Assembly (NCBI GenBank): GCA_950022655.1
Contig: OX465583.1
Coordinates: 65,434,458-65,498,457 of the forward strand
Direction: 5' to 3'
DNA length: 64,000 bases
DNA from: Alentia gelatinosa
Lineage: Eukaryota > Annelida > Polychaeta > Phyllodocida > Polynoidae
Shown here: one piece after another, positions 1 through 12,171 of the stretch
Position numbering within the stretch: position 1 is the stretch's first letter
How the letters are laid out: every line of letters starts with the position of its first letter
Translations under genes and position numbers: made by a program
The notes under the pieces: model-generated
What the model saw: only the letters and a program-made list of their open reading frames with translations
The model's database searches: none
Told to the model about the DNA's origin: nothing

Positions 1-59
1 TGGTCTGTAAACGGACTATAAAATGGCATGAAAAACCCGTTACCACGCCATGTGAAGGT

Positions 60-135
60 CACTGTCTAGTTTTAGCAGACCAGAGCTAATGTAGTGTAGC
101 TCTGGCGACCAGTGTAATATCCCCCTGCTTGACGA
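60..135 (+). repeat. 3' fragment of dispersed repeat Z
   Basis: The stretch with CAGAGCTAATGTAGTGTAGC followed by CTCTGGCGACCAGTGT matches the right end of longer copies at 24836-25170 and 46575-46890. Only the terminal part is present here. No coding potential is visible. Confidence 0.6.
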
Positions 136-1259
136 GGGGACGGTCACTAGCGGGTTGTGTCTGGTGCACTGACCGCCCCATACACACAGGCCTGCGCTCT
201 CTTTGTGTGAGGGGCGGGCCTTATATTTTTTTCTTTAACATTTCAAAGGCTAATTGACTTATATCAGCTTTAAACCATGAGAATAACATTGCTGTGTTAT
301 TTCAAAGCACTTCTGAAAATGTCACTCGTGTTCTATGGTGTTAAATTCTGGATAGAATTCTTTTCACTTTTTTTAAAACTGAACTTCTCAAAATAAAAAT
401 TCTTCATATAGCCACAATTGATAGCAGACATTTGCTATACCCGAGTTAGAATATAGGGCGAATGTATAGGGAGAGGATCAAGATTAAATTTATCCTAAGA
501 TGTTTACAGTTAAGATATCGCCCTATTTGAGAGGGATTAAGGCATGGGAATAACTTCCTGTCGAAACCCAAACCTGTCTCACTGTCAAAGAATTCAAATC
601 TAAGACAAAAGACTGTGGCGAAACCATGAGTTTCATTCATTCATAATCTACCGTCCCATATCTTCAAAATAAGCGATTATTATGCTGTTAAATCTTTCGA
701 TTTAATGTATGATGAATGTGACATTTGTCTTTGTTTCCACTGAAAAACTCGCCAAGTGAGAGATTGTAATAAAAAAAAAACACTTTAAAAAGCAATCATT
801 TTTCCCAACGCACCTTCTCTGTCTCTCTGTCTCTCTGTCTGTCTCTCTCCCTTTTTCTCTGTCTCTCTGACTCTCTCCCTTTCTGTGTGTGTGTCTCTAT
901 CTCTCTCTCTCTCTCTCCCATTTTCTAATTCAATGATTCAGCGACAATGCCCAACAGTTTGGTCTTCACTCCAAGGGTGGCAGTTGCTTTTATGACGTGA
1001 CATCAGATTGGTCGACTTGGCAAATAAACGATACGAGTAGGTGCACATCAGCGCCACAAGTAGCTGTCACTAGAACTAAGTATTGCTGTGCTGGGAGTCG
1101 AGCAGAGTTTAGACTTCCCTGGAGATTGTACGACGCAATAGAGATGAGACGTGCTATTTCATGCCGTGATGCTGGTATGCTGTATCTTCAGGTGACATAT
1201 GTAGCCACATGACTAAAGGTTACTCAGACTAGTGCACTTAGCCCAATAATGCCATTGAC
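136..1259. other. unassigned AT-rich stretch with a TC-rich microsatellite
   Basis: I see no recognisable gene. The short ORFs lack domains and codon-like texture. From 815 to 918 lies an imperfect pyrimidine microsatellite of TCTG and TCTC units, all pyrimidine on the + strand. The rest is AT-rich intergenic or intronic sequence. Confidence 0.6.
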
Positions 1260-1600
1260 CTATGGGGCACAGGGTGATTGCTAGCTCTGCCATCATCCAT
1301 CAGGTAGTTCTAGTCTGTATTATTCCATGTTATACTATAGTTGTGAGACTATGTCTTTGAAAAACGCCTATTAACGTGAAAGCAATTGTCGAAAAATAAA
1401 TTTAGAAAAAAAATATTATTAACGCCACTGCAGTGGAGGGACAACTGTTCTTATCAGTTGTCACAATCCATTGATAATCGTGAGACGAGGCTTAGACGCT
1501 TCTATTGCCAATCAATAGAAAAAATCCATTAATAACTGCACCTGCCAACTTCTGTTTTATTTAGGGGGTACCCCATAACGCAATAGCTTTGTGCCCTATA
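1260..1600 (+). repeat. dispersed TIR repeat J, copy 1
   Basis: It begins TATGGGGCACAGGG and ends TTTGTGCCCTATA, so the ends form short terminal inverted repeats (TATAGGGCACAAAG-like). Internal landmarks are TCTGCCATCATCC near the left end and ATAATCGTGAGACGAGGCTT in the middle. Other copies lie at 18845-19130 and 52118-52345, and a reverse-strand fragment at 2519-2622. This is probably a non-autonomous DNA transposon. No ORF is supported. Confidence 0.7.
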
Positions 1601-1682
1601 CAACATTTATTTGCACTCAGGACATTGTTCTTAACAAATTTGGAAAGTACATTATCCGTTCTTCCATTTGAATAATAAAGCA

Positions 1683-1957
1683 TGGCGTCCACCTACTACA
1701 ATATGGCTCCGATATGGTCTACGATGCACCTCCCGATAAAAAATCAAAATTGCGTTGGAAGGTCACATAATGTTGGGACAGTTGACATCGTTTCTGCGAT
1801 TAGGCACCCAAAAAGCCTATTTATGATGGGTGGTGGATTGGCATGTCTATATAAATGTCTAAGATTTTGCACCTTCCCGATATTTCTCTGATATTTGCTT
1901 TTTGTATCGGCGCCATATCTGTATTTCTATCGTAGGAGGTGGACGCAAGGCCTTAGT
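1683..1957. mobile_element. TIR element V, copy 1 (MITE-like)
   Basis: The left end GGCGTCCACCTACTACAAT and the right end GTAGGAGGTGGACGC are imperfect inverted repeats, and both carry an ATATGGCTCC-type subterminal block. Partial copies sharing TCGGGAGGTGCATCG and CTAATCGCAGAAACGTGG lie at 5640-5815 and 50889-51022. The 69-codon ORF inside is not conserved in the other copies. Confidence 0.7.
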
Positions 1958-2518
1958 AATGCAGTACATCGAAGTTTCTGCAACATGTACTTTTATTTGT
2001 CCTGAACGCAATCATTGATTCGACCAACCAAAATTTACCTTCTCCCTTTTTTTAATTTTCAATGCTCTTCAAACCTGGCATTTATGTTCACTTTAACGAG
2101 ATTGTGTACTCTATTTTATGAATTATTCCCAGAGATTACTTTCGGTTTAAAGCCTAATGGCTCATGGTGGAGCATTGCTCTGTGGATCATGCTTTCTATT
2201 TGCGCTCGGAATTCCCCCAAGGCAAGGGATTGCTTTCCGTTATCAACAAAATGTATATATCATACATGTGCTTCTCTTAGCTTGTTTTGATTTTGTATTA
2301 ACATTGGCCTCGTGCCTTATACATAAATTGAGTGAGTAAGTTCGTCGACAGTGTGACTGAGGTCTTGGACATACATCCACGAGAGGGTCGTTAGGCAATA
2401 ATACAGTGATGGCAAACAAATCGCCATGTGGCGGGTCCAGTTATCAATCGATTTTGATACAAATATTCTTTTTGCTTGCCATAGAAGGGTTTTAGCCTCG
2501 TCTAACAATTATTTTTAG

Positions 2519-2622
2519 ATTATAACAGCAGATAATAGTGGTTGTCCCCCGACTACAGTGATAATATCTCACAATCTCCTGGTGGATGATGGCAGAACTA
2601 GCAATCACTCTCTGTCCTATAG
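2519..2622 (-). repeat. fragment of repeat J, reverse orientation
   Basis: The reverse complement of CTCACAATCTCCTGG and GATGATGGCAGAACTAGC reproduces the left third of the J copies at 1260, 18845 and 52118. The outer end CTGTCCTATAG corresponds to the J terminus. Confidence 0.65.
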
Positions 2623-2820
2623 TGGGATTCACACAAGATTTGTGTACCTCACAGGGTGTTTGTCTAAGACAAGTCCTGCTAAGATTCTGTACTTGATCAC
2701 AATTTCTTTGTCTAAATTGCAGGATTCCATTTCCCTGAAACATGTGTTCCCCCTACAATTGTTGGCGACATTTACCCCCATAAAGGAGCAGAATTTCATG
2801 ATATTTTGAACCCTGTGAGG
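2623..2820 (+). repeat. dispersed repeat N, copy 1
   Basis: It contains the N landmarks GTGGGATTCACAC, CCTCACAGGGTGTTTGTCT, CCATTTCCCTGAAACATG and TTGGCGACATTTACCCC. Other copies lie at 3612-3810, 3818-4060, 5515-5625, 24298-24500 and 62330-62450. It is a short interspersed element of unknown class with no coding signal. Confidence 0.65.
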
Positions 2821-3000
2821 TACATGAACCCTACCGTGTGAATTCCACTTTAGACAAACACCCTGTGAGGTACATGAATCTCACCGTGTGAATTCCACTT
2901 TAGTCAAACACCCTGTGAGGTACATGAATCCCACCGTGTGAATTCCACTTTAGACAAACACCCCGTGAGGTACATGAATCCCACTGTATGAATACCACCT
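2811..3000 (+). repeat. 50-bp minisatellite, about 4 units
   Basis: Units begin CCCTGTGAGGTACATGAA at 2811, 2861, 2911 and 2961, an exact 50-bp period. Each unit also carries CCGTGTGAATTCCACTTTAG. The unit is the terminal segment of repeat N, so the array is a local tandem expansion of the end of that element. Confidence 0.9.
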
Positions 3001-3252
3001 TTACTTCTTGATCCTACACAGGGGTCTGTGTGTGGGTTGAGTGGGGTTGAAACACCTCCCAAAGCTCTCGTGATGGAGGACTTCTGAGTGCGATCATGAT
3101 CATTGATCCCTACAAGGAGCATTACCAATGGCCTCATAGTTCTTTGTTATATAGTTGAAGTACCGCCATATGAGGCGCATTATAGAACGGTCAGTGCACT
3201 TAGACCCTTTGGACCACGTTAAGTGAATAAGTAGGTGTAAATAACATACCTT

Positions 3253-3495
3253 ACCAAGCTCGGTGGCTAAGTGGTAAGGGTGTTCGCCTCGAGCATGGGA
3301 GGTTGTGGGTTCAAACCCCAGTCGGGTCATACCAAAGACTTACATAAAAATGGTACCCACTGCCCATTCGGTTTAACACCCGCCATTAGAATGAGGAGTA
3401 GGGGCAAGGGCCCGAATGGAAGAACGGCTCAATAGCCGAATTCGGTGATTGTTCACACAATATTCCCTAATAAAAATTATTTTTAAAAAAAATAT
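3253..3495 (+). mobile_element. tRNA-derived SINE (type 1)
   Basis: The head has pol III box A TGGCTAAGTGG and box B GGTTCAAACCCC with tRNA spacing, in a tRNA-like block of about 75 nt. A unique body with CCCATTCGGTTTAACACCCG follows, then an A-rich tail near 3465-3495. The extended body and tail make this a SINE rather than a functional tRNA gene. I could not define a clear target duplication. Confidence 0.75.
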
Positions 3496-3611
3496 ATATA
3501 TGTCTACGGTATGATACAAAATATTGTTTCTATATGTTTGGCCAGTATATGTAACTAGGCCACAGGTATCAAGGTGTGAACCAACCCGGGGCATAAAAAG
3601 TACGCATGTAC

Positions 3612-3810
3612 AGTGAGATCACACGGTGGGATTCATGTACCTCAAACAGTCAAATCCTGCTGAGCTTCTCTACTGGAACACAATATCCTGTCTGAATTGA
3701 ATTGCTCCATTTCCCTAATATAAGTATTTTTCCCTGCAATTGTCAGCGACATTTACCCCTAACGAGGCAGAGAATCCCATGGGAATCTGAATTTAAACAC
3801 GTTTAACAAC
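3612..3810 (+). repeat. dispersed repeat N, copy 2
   Basis: It shares GGGATTCATGTACCTCA, AAATCCTGCTGAG and GCGACATTTACCCCTAAC with the other N copies. The segment between the first and second landmarks is shortened. Confidence 0.6.
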
Positions 3811-3817
3811 CTTAAGG

Positions 3818-4060
3818 GGAATTCACACGACGGGATCCCCATGTGCCTTACTGGGTGTTTGTCTGAGACAAATCCTGCTGCGATTCTTTACTCAAACACT
3901 ATTTCTTAGTCTACATTGTAGGGTTCCATTTCCCTAAGACATGTTTTCCCCGCTGCAATTTTTGGCGACATTTGCCGCTTAAAACTAACAGAATCTCATG
4001 AGATTTTGAACCATGTCAGGTACATAAAATACACCGTGTGAATTCAACTTCAGGAGCAAT
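3818..4060 (+). repeat. dispersed repeat N, copy 3
   Basis: This is the most complete N copy. It starts with AATTCACACGACGGGAT, continues with GGGTGTTTGTCTGAGACAAA and TTTTGGCGACATTTGCC, and ends with ACACCGTGTGAATTC. Start and end are roughly inverted (CACACGACGGGAT against ACCGTGTGAATTC), suggesting a short TIR. N fragments continue to about 4170. Confidence 0.65.
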
Positions 4061-4169
4061 TTGGTGAGACAACGAAGGAACCAACTTAAGCGGAATTCAC
4101 ACGAAGGGACTAATTCTCACCATTCCCCTAGTGTCAGACAATTCTTTTCTGGTACAAGAATCTCATGGC

Positions 4170-4740
4170 AAGGTGCTTTGGCCAGTCTCAAGGAACAGTG
4201 GCGAATTGGTTTCACATGGAGGGACACACTTTGTACCTGCATCACCTAGAGGATGCACAACCGTTATCTTAATCAACGACTTTGGAAATCAAATATATTT
4301 AAACGTGAAATCCTACAGTCGCAAAACGACAATCTGCTAAAAGCTTTAATGGTGTGATCACCAGTTTACTTTTACTAACAATCAGAGAACTAGAACCCCT
4401 GGAAGGCCCATTCGCCATGCAGCGCTGTTACCTAGTGGTGTGCATGTACCGGTTCCTACAGTGGAGCAAAACATCCGATTCACGCTTCTAGCATGGCCGG
4501 CTAGTGCTGCTGATAATGTACCCTGGTTTCTGGGGTATCCGCTAGTTGTCCTGGTGGCCACTTTTTACATGTGTCAAATGGGTAACTGGATGTCCACCTC
4601 CCCTGTATCTTGGAAACAAGTTCGTCTCATAAGCACAACGTTGAACGGCCATGAGTGGGCTTTCCAGGGGTTCTGGTTCTTTGTAACAATGGACTAGCGA
4701 CTTCGTCGAGTCCGAGTTAGAGGGGAAAATACATAAAAAT
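4170..4740. other. unassigned moderate-GC stretch
   Basis: The 85-codon ORF at 4440-4697 has no recognisable domain and no flanking splice signals that I trust. It may belong to the same repeat unit as the tRNA-like block that follows, but there is no second copy in this window to prove it. Confidence 0.4.
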
Positions 4741-4835
4741 GAGATATCGGACTGACGATAGCGGGGTTCGAACATCCGAAACTTGCATTCCCAGTCGAAA
4801 GCTCTGCTGACTACTCCACATAGCCAGATGCTCTA
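4741..4835 (-). repeat. tRNA-like (SINE head) sequence
   Basis: On the minus strand a tRNA-like block carries the box A-like TGGCTATGTGGAGTAGTCAG and box B TGTTCGAACCCC. The stems are poorly paired and there is no clean acceptor arm, so it is more likely the head of a degenerate SINE or a tRNA pseudogene than an active tRNA gene. Confidence 0.5.
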
Positions 4836-4858
4836 ACAGGCCAAATACTTAGGCTGGT

Positions 4859-4878
4859 GGGGGGGGGGGGGGGGGGGG
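4859..4878 (+). repeat. poly-G tract (20 G)
   Basis: An uninterrupted run of 20 G lies just after the tRNA-like block. A second run of 18 G lies at 21122-21139 and a shorter one near 29945-29957. Confidence 0.95.
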
Positions 4879-5514
4879 AGGAATCAGCGGAGTTTTGAAA
4901 GGGCTACCAGCGAAAGTTGAGATCTCATTGGTTTCTCACGAGAAAAGAAGATAAGAAAACTACAATACTAAACTTTGATTTTGACATGGCTCGAAATAAA
5001 TCAGAGGAGAAGAAGTTAGTCTGAGTATAGTCCTATAAAAAAAGAAGAATAGTTCGAGTTTTTCACTACACGAGAATCTCACTCTCATGGCTCTTCAGTC
5101 TCCAGGCCTAGGTCTGGTTCACTTTGTCTCTATGTGCGGGGGACACTCCAAACGCATTTTACCTGAATCATAGCTTTTTAGATATAGTAGGTAAGTAGCA
5201 GAGCATGTGCCTGCTGAAACCTCAAGTGACCTTTTGGTAACGGACTTAAAAAGACTGATAACAATTGACTCTTTTCTATTACTGGTAATATTTGTAGATC
5301 TATATGATTGTATGCAGGCCAACCTGATGCTGTGGTGACACTCAAACAGGTTGTATATATCTTCATAGGATAAATCCAAATGAAGAAAAAAAAATTTAAA
5401 AAAAATTGACATAGTTCCAGTGAACACTCAGCCTAGGACTCACGTGACTCAGCTGAGGGTGTGAAAAAACACGGGATCCTGCTTGCTGGCCTACTTTTGG
5501 CTAGGATAGGTACT
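4879..5514. other. unassigned stretch
   Basis: I found no repeat partner, gene or RNA here. The minus-strand 102-codon ORF at 5119-5427 has no recognisable motif and I do not support it as a gene. Confidence 0.4.
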
Positions 5515-5625
5515 TAGAAATGGAACCCTACAATTCAGAGGAAAAGATTGCGTTGTAGTAGAGAATCTCAGCGGGATTTGTCTCAGAGAAATACATGAGT
5601 CCCGCTGTGTGAATGCCACATTTGA
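5515..5625. repeat. fragment of repeat N
   Basis: GAATCTCAGCGGGATTTGTC and ATGAGTCCCGCTGTGTGAAT match the outer parts of N, closely resembling the copy at 62330-62450. The middle is deleted. Confidence 0.55.
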
Positions 5626-5639
5626 AGGTGTATAAAGGG

Positions 5640-5815
5640 AGAACAGACTAGGCGTGTAAACTGTGAATCATAACTTTTTTCGGTGCCTAATCGCAGAAAC
5701 GTGGTCAACTGCCCCTATATTAGGTGACTTTCCGAAGCGATTGTGAATTTGTATCGGGAGGTGCATCGGAGACCATATCGGAGCCATATCGTTGTAGGCG
5801 GACACCGGGCCTTAG
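5640..5815. mobile_element. element V, copy 2 (5'-truncated)
   Basis: It shares CTAATCGCAGAAACGTGG, TCGGGAGGTGCATCG and the end CCATATCGTTGTAGGCGGAC with the copies at 1683 and 50889. The left terminal repeat is missing. Confidence 0.65.
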
Positions 5816-6449
5816 TATTTACACCACTCTGACCCTAAGGCAGCGTACATGAGCGTGTGGCCCACGGTAGCAAACAATGCCCTTCATGACTATGAAATAT
5901 GTCCTAAGTGTAGCAGCATTATCCTAGTCATCAAAATAGACTTTAGATCTGCCAGTAAAAACTAAACCTAATCACTAATGTAATCAACGGTAAATCAGGA
6001 CGTATTGTCCTTGTCTTTCCCTATTCATGGGCTACAAATCTACCCTCCTCATCCTCTTTTAGGATTAGCTTATGTCTGTTGGATTTGCTACTTCTGCATT
6101 GGTCAAATCGTTTACCCAAAGGATCATGGGTTATATATTGCAAATACAAAAGCGAAAACAGCCCCACTATTTATTGTGAAAAATAAAACAGAAATATAAA
6201 GTGTACAAAAAGATTGTAGAATATCGCGGCTCTGTGTGTTTGAATTCTTTATCACCTGCTCAAAGACATTTTAGAACTAAAGCATTCAAGTTGGAGCAAA
6301 ATCTTGTTCCAACTACCAAGATTCCATGAGGAAAGTAATGTATCTCCACTTGACCTAAACAATGCAGCTGGTAACCAAGACACTGTGCACCTTATTCTAA
6401 GACTGAAGGGATTCATCAACTTTATCAAAATAGGACATTGAGACATTTA
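5816..6449. other. unassigned stretch
   Basis: No gene, RNA or repeat partner was recognised between element V copy 2 and element K copy 1. The ORFs at 6005-6199 and 6252-6446 are short and featureless. Confidence 0.4.
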
Positions 6450-6875
6450 AGGCGGGTGAACCACAACAAGGCTACGACAAGCGCCGACAAGAAAATTCCA
6501 ATCAGTGGTTGTCGCAGCCTTGGCGTAAGAAGGGGGTCTTTATGACAGCGTTGTCGGGGCGTGTTGGGAAGTGCACACTCCACCAAAATTTCTTATCTTA
6601 GACCTCTGCAACATGCTCCCGACATGCCATGACACTCCATGACAAAGGTCCAGTTGTAGGGAAAATGGAACATGTTCAATTTTGTCGTAACCTTGTCGGA
6701 AGGCCCAGACAAGCTTCCAGTCGCAGCCTGTCATGGCCTTGTCGTAGCCTCTTGTCAGGAACTAGGGTCCACCGACCATGACAAGGCTACGACACGTCTT
6801 CCAATCATAGGCCTGTCGTGGACGCTGGCGGAAAGCCATTGTCGTAGCCTTGTCGTGGTTGGTGGACGCCCCCCT
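6450..6875. mobile_element. element K, copy 1 (TTA-flanked foldback MITE)
   Basis: The ends are inverted: the left AGGCGGGTGAACCACAACAA and the right TGGTTGGTGGACGCCCCCCT. The trinucleotide TTA flanks both sides (6447-6449 and 6876-6878), a target duplication typical of PIF/Harbinger. The interior is built from many direct and inverted copies of CGACAAGGC and GCCTTGTCG, so the element can fold extensively. A longer copy lies at 38540-39627. No transposase is present. Confidence 0.8.
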
Positions 6876-7630
6876 TTACAATGAATACACCCTATCTGTA
6901 CTATTATTGTTATTATGTGAGGTTATTGACAAAGGTATTCGCTTGTTGGCGATCCTCCAATTGACAATGGACATTTAAACAAGTGACAAAGTGACAAATC
7001 CATTAGACAATTGTCATATTTGATATAATCCTTATAGTAATTACACCCGATACACTAGATAATCTTTTGATCACATCCTATTCAAAGGTTCAGTTTTAAT
7101 TTCATGTTTGAACATTTCAACTCTTGGTATTTTTATAGTTTCCGGTCTCAACCTATCCCAGAGTTATGTTCCTATATAGTGATTTCAGATATTTATTTCT
7201 GTTGGGTCTCTTCATTTTAACTTTCTCAGTATATCGAGTGATATTATATTCACTTGTTATGCAATTATCATCGCTTTCTGTCCACCACTTTATTATAGGA
7301 AGAACATGAGATGCTTGCCTCGAGTCAAGGGACATGATCTAGCATCTATTATATAAATCATACTGACTAATATCGACGGCTATTCTCACTCCTGTGACTA
7401 CCCTTAGACTATTATTCATAAAGGTCTGTAGTTTTTCTAGTTCCTGCAGATTCAATGAATAGTATAGTAAGTCAGCATAGTCAATTCCTAGCAGAAGTAT
7501 GTGCTTAACTAGCTTAAGTGATGCATCTTCATTTAAGCAATTTTCTGATCTTCTGCACGGTAAATGGAAACATGCCCTATCAACAAATGTTAACTGATTG
7601 CCGGATGCACGTTCAAACCAGTTACGACAC
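6876..7630. other. unassigned AT-rich stretch
   Basis: I see no gene or repeat partner. The short ORFs at 7153-7335 and 7518-7712 look like chance ORFs; the latter runs into element L. Confidence 0.4.
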
Positions 7631-8301
7631 GTTTTTCAGTTACGACAAGATCGCCCAACGATACCCTAAGATCGTTCGGCAAATGTACGACATTTTGGAC
7701 GACAAAAGTTGACCGGCGTTCTGTAGATGGTGTCGTAGTGCGCCACTGGCGATCGCCGTTAAGAATAGTTAATTAACGATTGTCGTATAAAAACCATAGA
7801 AGTATGCATGGCGTTTTTCAGTCGTAACAATCGTTATAAGCTATGCTTACAGATTGGGGATTGCGCAGCAGTAGGGTTTGCATAAGCTGCCGAGTTGTGC
7901 AGTGCCCGCAGATGTCAACTAAAATATGGTGGTTTAGAAAAATATTTCTCACCATCGAAATACCAAAAGGATAATTATGAGATTTCGAGAACAGGCACAT
8001 CAGATATATACCCAAAATTGTCCCAAACTATTTCTGAATTTCAATCAATTTTAGCATCTGAAAAAATAGGGTTACAACTACCTGTTGTACCTGTATGACA
8101 TGTCCAAATATGTCGTTGGTTCTGACACCTTGGATGACAATTTCACATTCTATTCCCTACGATTGTCGTGACTATAGGACACCTGTCAGCACCTTACGTG
8201 TCGTTGAGCGACAATCGTTGGCCGATCCTCTACGATCTCACGTCTATAGGACACTGACGGCGAAATCATGTCGTTATGAACGATTGTCGTGACTGAAAAA
8301 C
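7631..8301. mobile_element. TIR element L (non-autonomous DNA transposon)
   Basis: The left end GTTTTTCAGTTACGACAA and the right end TTGTCGTGACTGAAAAAC are inverted repeats about 670 bp apart. Subterminal blocks such as ACGATTGTCGT recur in both orientations at 7780-7830, 8158-8168 and 8280-8290. No transposase ORF is visible and no second copy exists in the window. The target duplication is not clear. Confidence 0.7.
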
Positions 8302-8869
8302 AGGGCCCAGCTCTTCTGAGATGAGTGACATCCAGGATAAATAAAAGTCTTTGAAAATAGATTTGCAATTTAAAAGAGATTCTTGTGATATTCAATAGGC
8401 ACACACCTGGAAGAAAGATTGTTTAGGAATATCAGAATTCTAAGATATTTCTTATATAGTAGACAATATGTCTGGGAATGGAATTTAATTTGAGGGGATT
8501 TATTCCAAAGCACCAAAGCACCATCCGTAAGTGGCTTAAGTATTTTTGATCATCTGAAGTAAGCTGAAAAGCAGTTAATCTGGGAATCGAATTTTTTCAA
8601 AGGCATATCCTATTTCCTTACAACAGGTCTAAGATCAACGATAAATTGGAGGTTAAGAATAGGGGTGGAGTAGCAGTCAACGACAGTGTTACCTTAATCT
8701 GCGATTTTCTTGACTTCGAGTTATACAATTGTAGTTCAGTAATTATGGAATCATCGTGGCTAAAACTAAATTGAAAAGTCAAAAGAGCTTGGTTTTAGGC
8801 AGAATTTAGAGACAGACAAATGGAAATGTCCTGGACTTTTTAGCCACACTCACAGACCAAATTGAGGAT
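8302..8869. other. unassigned stretch upstream of RT remnant
   Basis: There is no confident feature. It may include upstream parts of the decayed non-LTR element that follows, but I could not recognise RT motifs here. Confidence 0.35.
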
Positions 8870-9420
8870 ATAGGACGTAAACCCAATTATTTTTCGTTTT
8901 AATAAACAGTCTTGACCAAGTTCTATGGTATTCAAGAATGAAGCTGTATGCTGGCGATGCGGTAGTGTATCTACCCTTAACAGACCAAACTCAAGCTCAA
9001 GTTAAACTACAATAAGATTCAATTGCAATTGGCGATAGGCGCTACAATAATAAACTTAATATAAACTCTAAAAAAATCCAGAATTATGCGTTAAGGCACC
9101 AACGTCCACGGCCACAGCATTTTCCATTTGCACTTACCATTAAAAGATAACCAACATGATGTAGTAAATACTTTCAACTATCTAGGAATTTTACTGGACA
9201 CCGAACTGTTTCAATAAATATGTTAATAATGTCATCAAGAGAACTAACAATAACATTTATACACTAAACCATATTAGAAAATATCATACCGCTTACCAAT
9301 CAATCACAATCTCTAAATCAAACATTCTGTCAATCATTGAATATGGCATAATGGCTCATGTAATCACCTTGGGAAACTCCGGCGACTACAAAACAAGCTT
9401 TAGAAATATGCGTTAATCTT
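8870..9420 (+). pseudogene. decayed non-LTR reverse transcriptase fragment (YAGD box)
   Basis: Translation across several frames recovers RT landmarks. At 8938-8973 the peptide MKLYAGDAVVYL sits where LYADDTVIYL-type RTs have the catalytic YADD box; its second position is now Gly (codons 8947-8958). About 60 codons on, LNINSKKIQNY resembles the conserved motif after YADD, then a TFNYLGILLD-like block appears at 9170-9200. At 9225-9345 a frame reads NNIYTLNHIRKYH...SIIEYG, like the RT C-terminal region. Stops and frameshifts show it is dead. Family assignment (CR1/Jockey-like) is inference. Confidence 0.65.
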
Positions 9421-9503
9421 CCCCGGTGAACACCCGCACTAAAAATATATGCCAGAGCAAGACTCAATTGTGTAGCCGAGAGAAGACATTATATATATAT
9501 ATT

Positions 9504-10174
9504 GCCCCAGTCACGCTGGCGTAAAATTCGGCGTTTCTTCTACGTATTTGAATTGTTGGAGACCACGTATTAGCTACGGATTTGGAACGTATTTGTTTGC
9601 TTTTCTTTAACGTTTTAGTACGCTTCTCAACGTTCATTAACGTTCATCAACACTTATCTACGCTTCTGTACGCATTGTGGCGTTTTTCGGCGCATTCCGA
9701 CTTTCCTTTACGCATCTCCGCGTATTGCGGCGTTTTGCGGTGTATTTTGAGATTCCAAAATGCGTAGAATTAAGCAGAACTGTCTTTGGAAACGTCAACC
9801 ACTACACCACGAGTTTGGATACGGAGCATCCAAACGAGTGAGCGTAGTGGTTCAAAATACGTTTCGAAAGCGGTTCTGTTTTTATCTCACCCCCAACACG
9901 GACCTTACAGTCGATTTTAAGCAATAATATAATCATGTATTGAATTGTTCAAACAATAGCGTCGGAACTATTTTTTCCCCGCGACGTTCATTGGTTGCTA
10001 CGTTGCTACGTTCTCTGCCACCACCATGGCGTAGTAGTGTAACTTTACATAGGTGAGCGTGGCGTATTTTATTTCAACGTTAACTCAATGGCACAACCTG
10101 TACCAGGGGTGGGATAAGAACGTAGACGTGCGTACACAGAAAAACGCCGTTTTTTACGCCAGTGTGACTGGGGC
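9504..10174. mobile_element. TIR element M (671 bp)
   Basis: GCCCCAGTCACGCTGGCGTA at the left is inverted at the right as ACGCCAGTGTGACTGGGGC. The element sits in an AT dinucleotide tract, so the target duplication cannot be read. The interior has many short ACG-rich words (ACGTTCATTAACGTTCATCA and relatives) and an embedded hairpin resembling family HP-B. There is no transposase ORF. Confidence 0.8.
9775..10050. repeat. HP-B-like hairpin plus body nested in element M
   Basis: An imperfect hairpin (AACCACTACACCACGAGTTT paired with AAACGAGTGAGCGTAGTGGT) is followed by GGTTCTGTTTTTATCTCACC, the junction seen in HP-B copies at 55342 and 58672. ATGGCGTAGTAGTGTAACTT near 10027 is the HP-B body end. 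It is either a nested insertion or part of how M was assembled. Confidence 0.6.
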
Positions 10175-10467
10175 TTATATATATACACTTACTGATGGCT
10201 GCTCATACAAGGGTGAGAAACCCGATTTTTTTTTAATATGTAATGAGATAACAGCCCATCTACATGATGGACCAATCCTTGTATCTGATCGAGTGAATCT
10301 TGAAACCTTTGAGCACTCAGTTTTATCTAAAACGGCTGGTGTCTGGTTAATGCTTTTTCATCTTACCCCATAGGCTTGACGGTATGAAGCCGTTCACCAT
10401 GACCCTTCGAGTATTAGTACTAATAGTAAATAGGCGATGGTGTCACTCATGTTCTATTCATTTAGTG
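10175..10467. other. unassigned stretch
   Basis: It is covered by a 106-codon ORF continuing out of element M, with no recognisable domain. I see no gene. Confidence 0.4.
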
Positions 10468-10600
10468 TAAACAGGAGTGAGATAAATATAGACAGCAACT
10501 CGTTCTGGTCACAGTCGTCAATCTCCATATTGTTTGGATGCTTCACAATATTCACTCGGCTTTTGCCTCGTTCATATCGCTCCACAGTCAATCTCTTTAT
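10468..10600 (-). repeat. HP-A fragment with intact hairpin tip
   Basis: AGGAGTGAGATAAATATAG is the HP-A terminal motif. It is followed by half-stem sequence ending at the tip TCACTCGGCTTTTGCCTCG (10553-10571). This matches the tip and stem of the copy at 44341-44462 in reverse orientation. Confidence 0.6.
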
Positions 10601-10759
10601 TTTTATGTTTTTATTCAGGAAGTTCGCTTACAGGGATATGTCGCGGTCTACCACTGCCCGAATTCACAGCTCTTACATACGGAGTCGTTACTATCGTAGT
10701 ATCACATATTTTCGTGCTTGCTGTGCGAGGTATAGGGACAATATACTAGTATTGTCCTT

Positions 10760-10845
10760 ATGATAATAATCATAATAATAATAATGAAAACAATCATAAT
10801 AATAATAATAATAATGATAATAATAATGATAATAATAATGATTAA
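10760..10845. repeat. ATAATA-rich microsatellite
   Basis: Imperfect AAT/ATG trinucleotide repeat, a smaller relative of the large array at 11140-11459. Confidence 0.9.
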
Positions 10846-10849
10846 AAGA

Positions 10850-11139
10850 ATAGTATATGGAAACTGGGTTACTCTCTTTGTACGTAAAAATATGCGGTGA
10901 ATTTATTGATCACATACATTCCGATACCGTAGGCAGAGTGTTGTATGTGATCAATAATTTTACCAAGTATTTTGACTTATGAAGACAGTCAGCCTGTTTT
11001 CGTATTATGATTTACCTAAAAATGGTGATATTTTACCTAGTCACGTGGTCACATACCCCTTACGTCACAATGCGGTGTACAGGTATGAATACGCCATGAG
11101 TAGGAGCGGGTAGTATACGGAGTTTATAAAGCCGCAGGT

Positions 11140-11140
<1 letters not shown>
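10850..11140. repeat. HP-F family copy (hairpin plus body)
   Basis: ATGGAAACTGGGTTACTCTC at the left and AGCCTGTTTTCGTATTATG near 11000 frame a hairpin whose inner part (ATTGATCACATACA with TGTATGTGATCAAT) is perfect. The body contains CACGTGGTCACATACCCC and GTAGGAGCGGGTAGTATACG, shared with 20130-20410, and ends in GCCGCAGGTATGTAATAATG. Confidence 0.6.

Positions 11141-12171
<1,031 letters not shown>

Noticed and set aside
3253..3330. Functional tRNA gene
   Set aside because: Box A and B are present, but stems are imperfect and a SINE body plus A-rich tail follow.
4741..4835. Functional tRNA gene on the minus strand
   Set aside because: Box B is good but the acceptor and anticodon stems do not pair cleanly.
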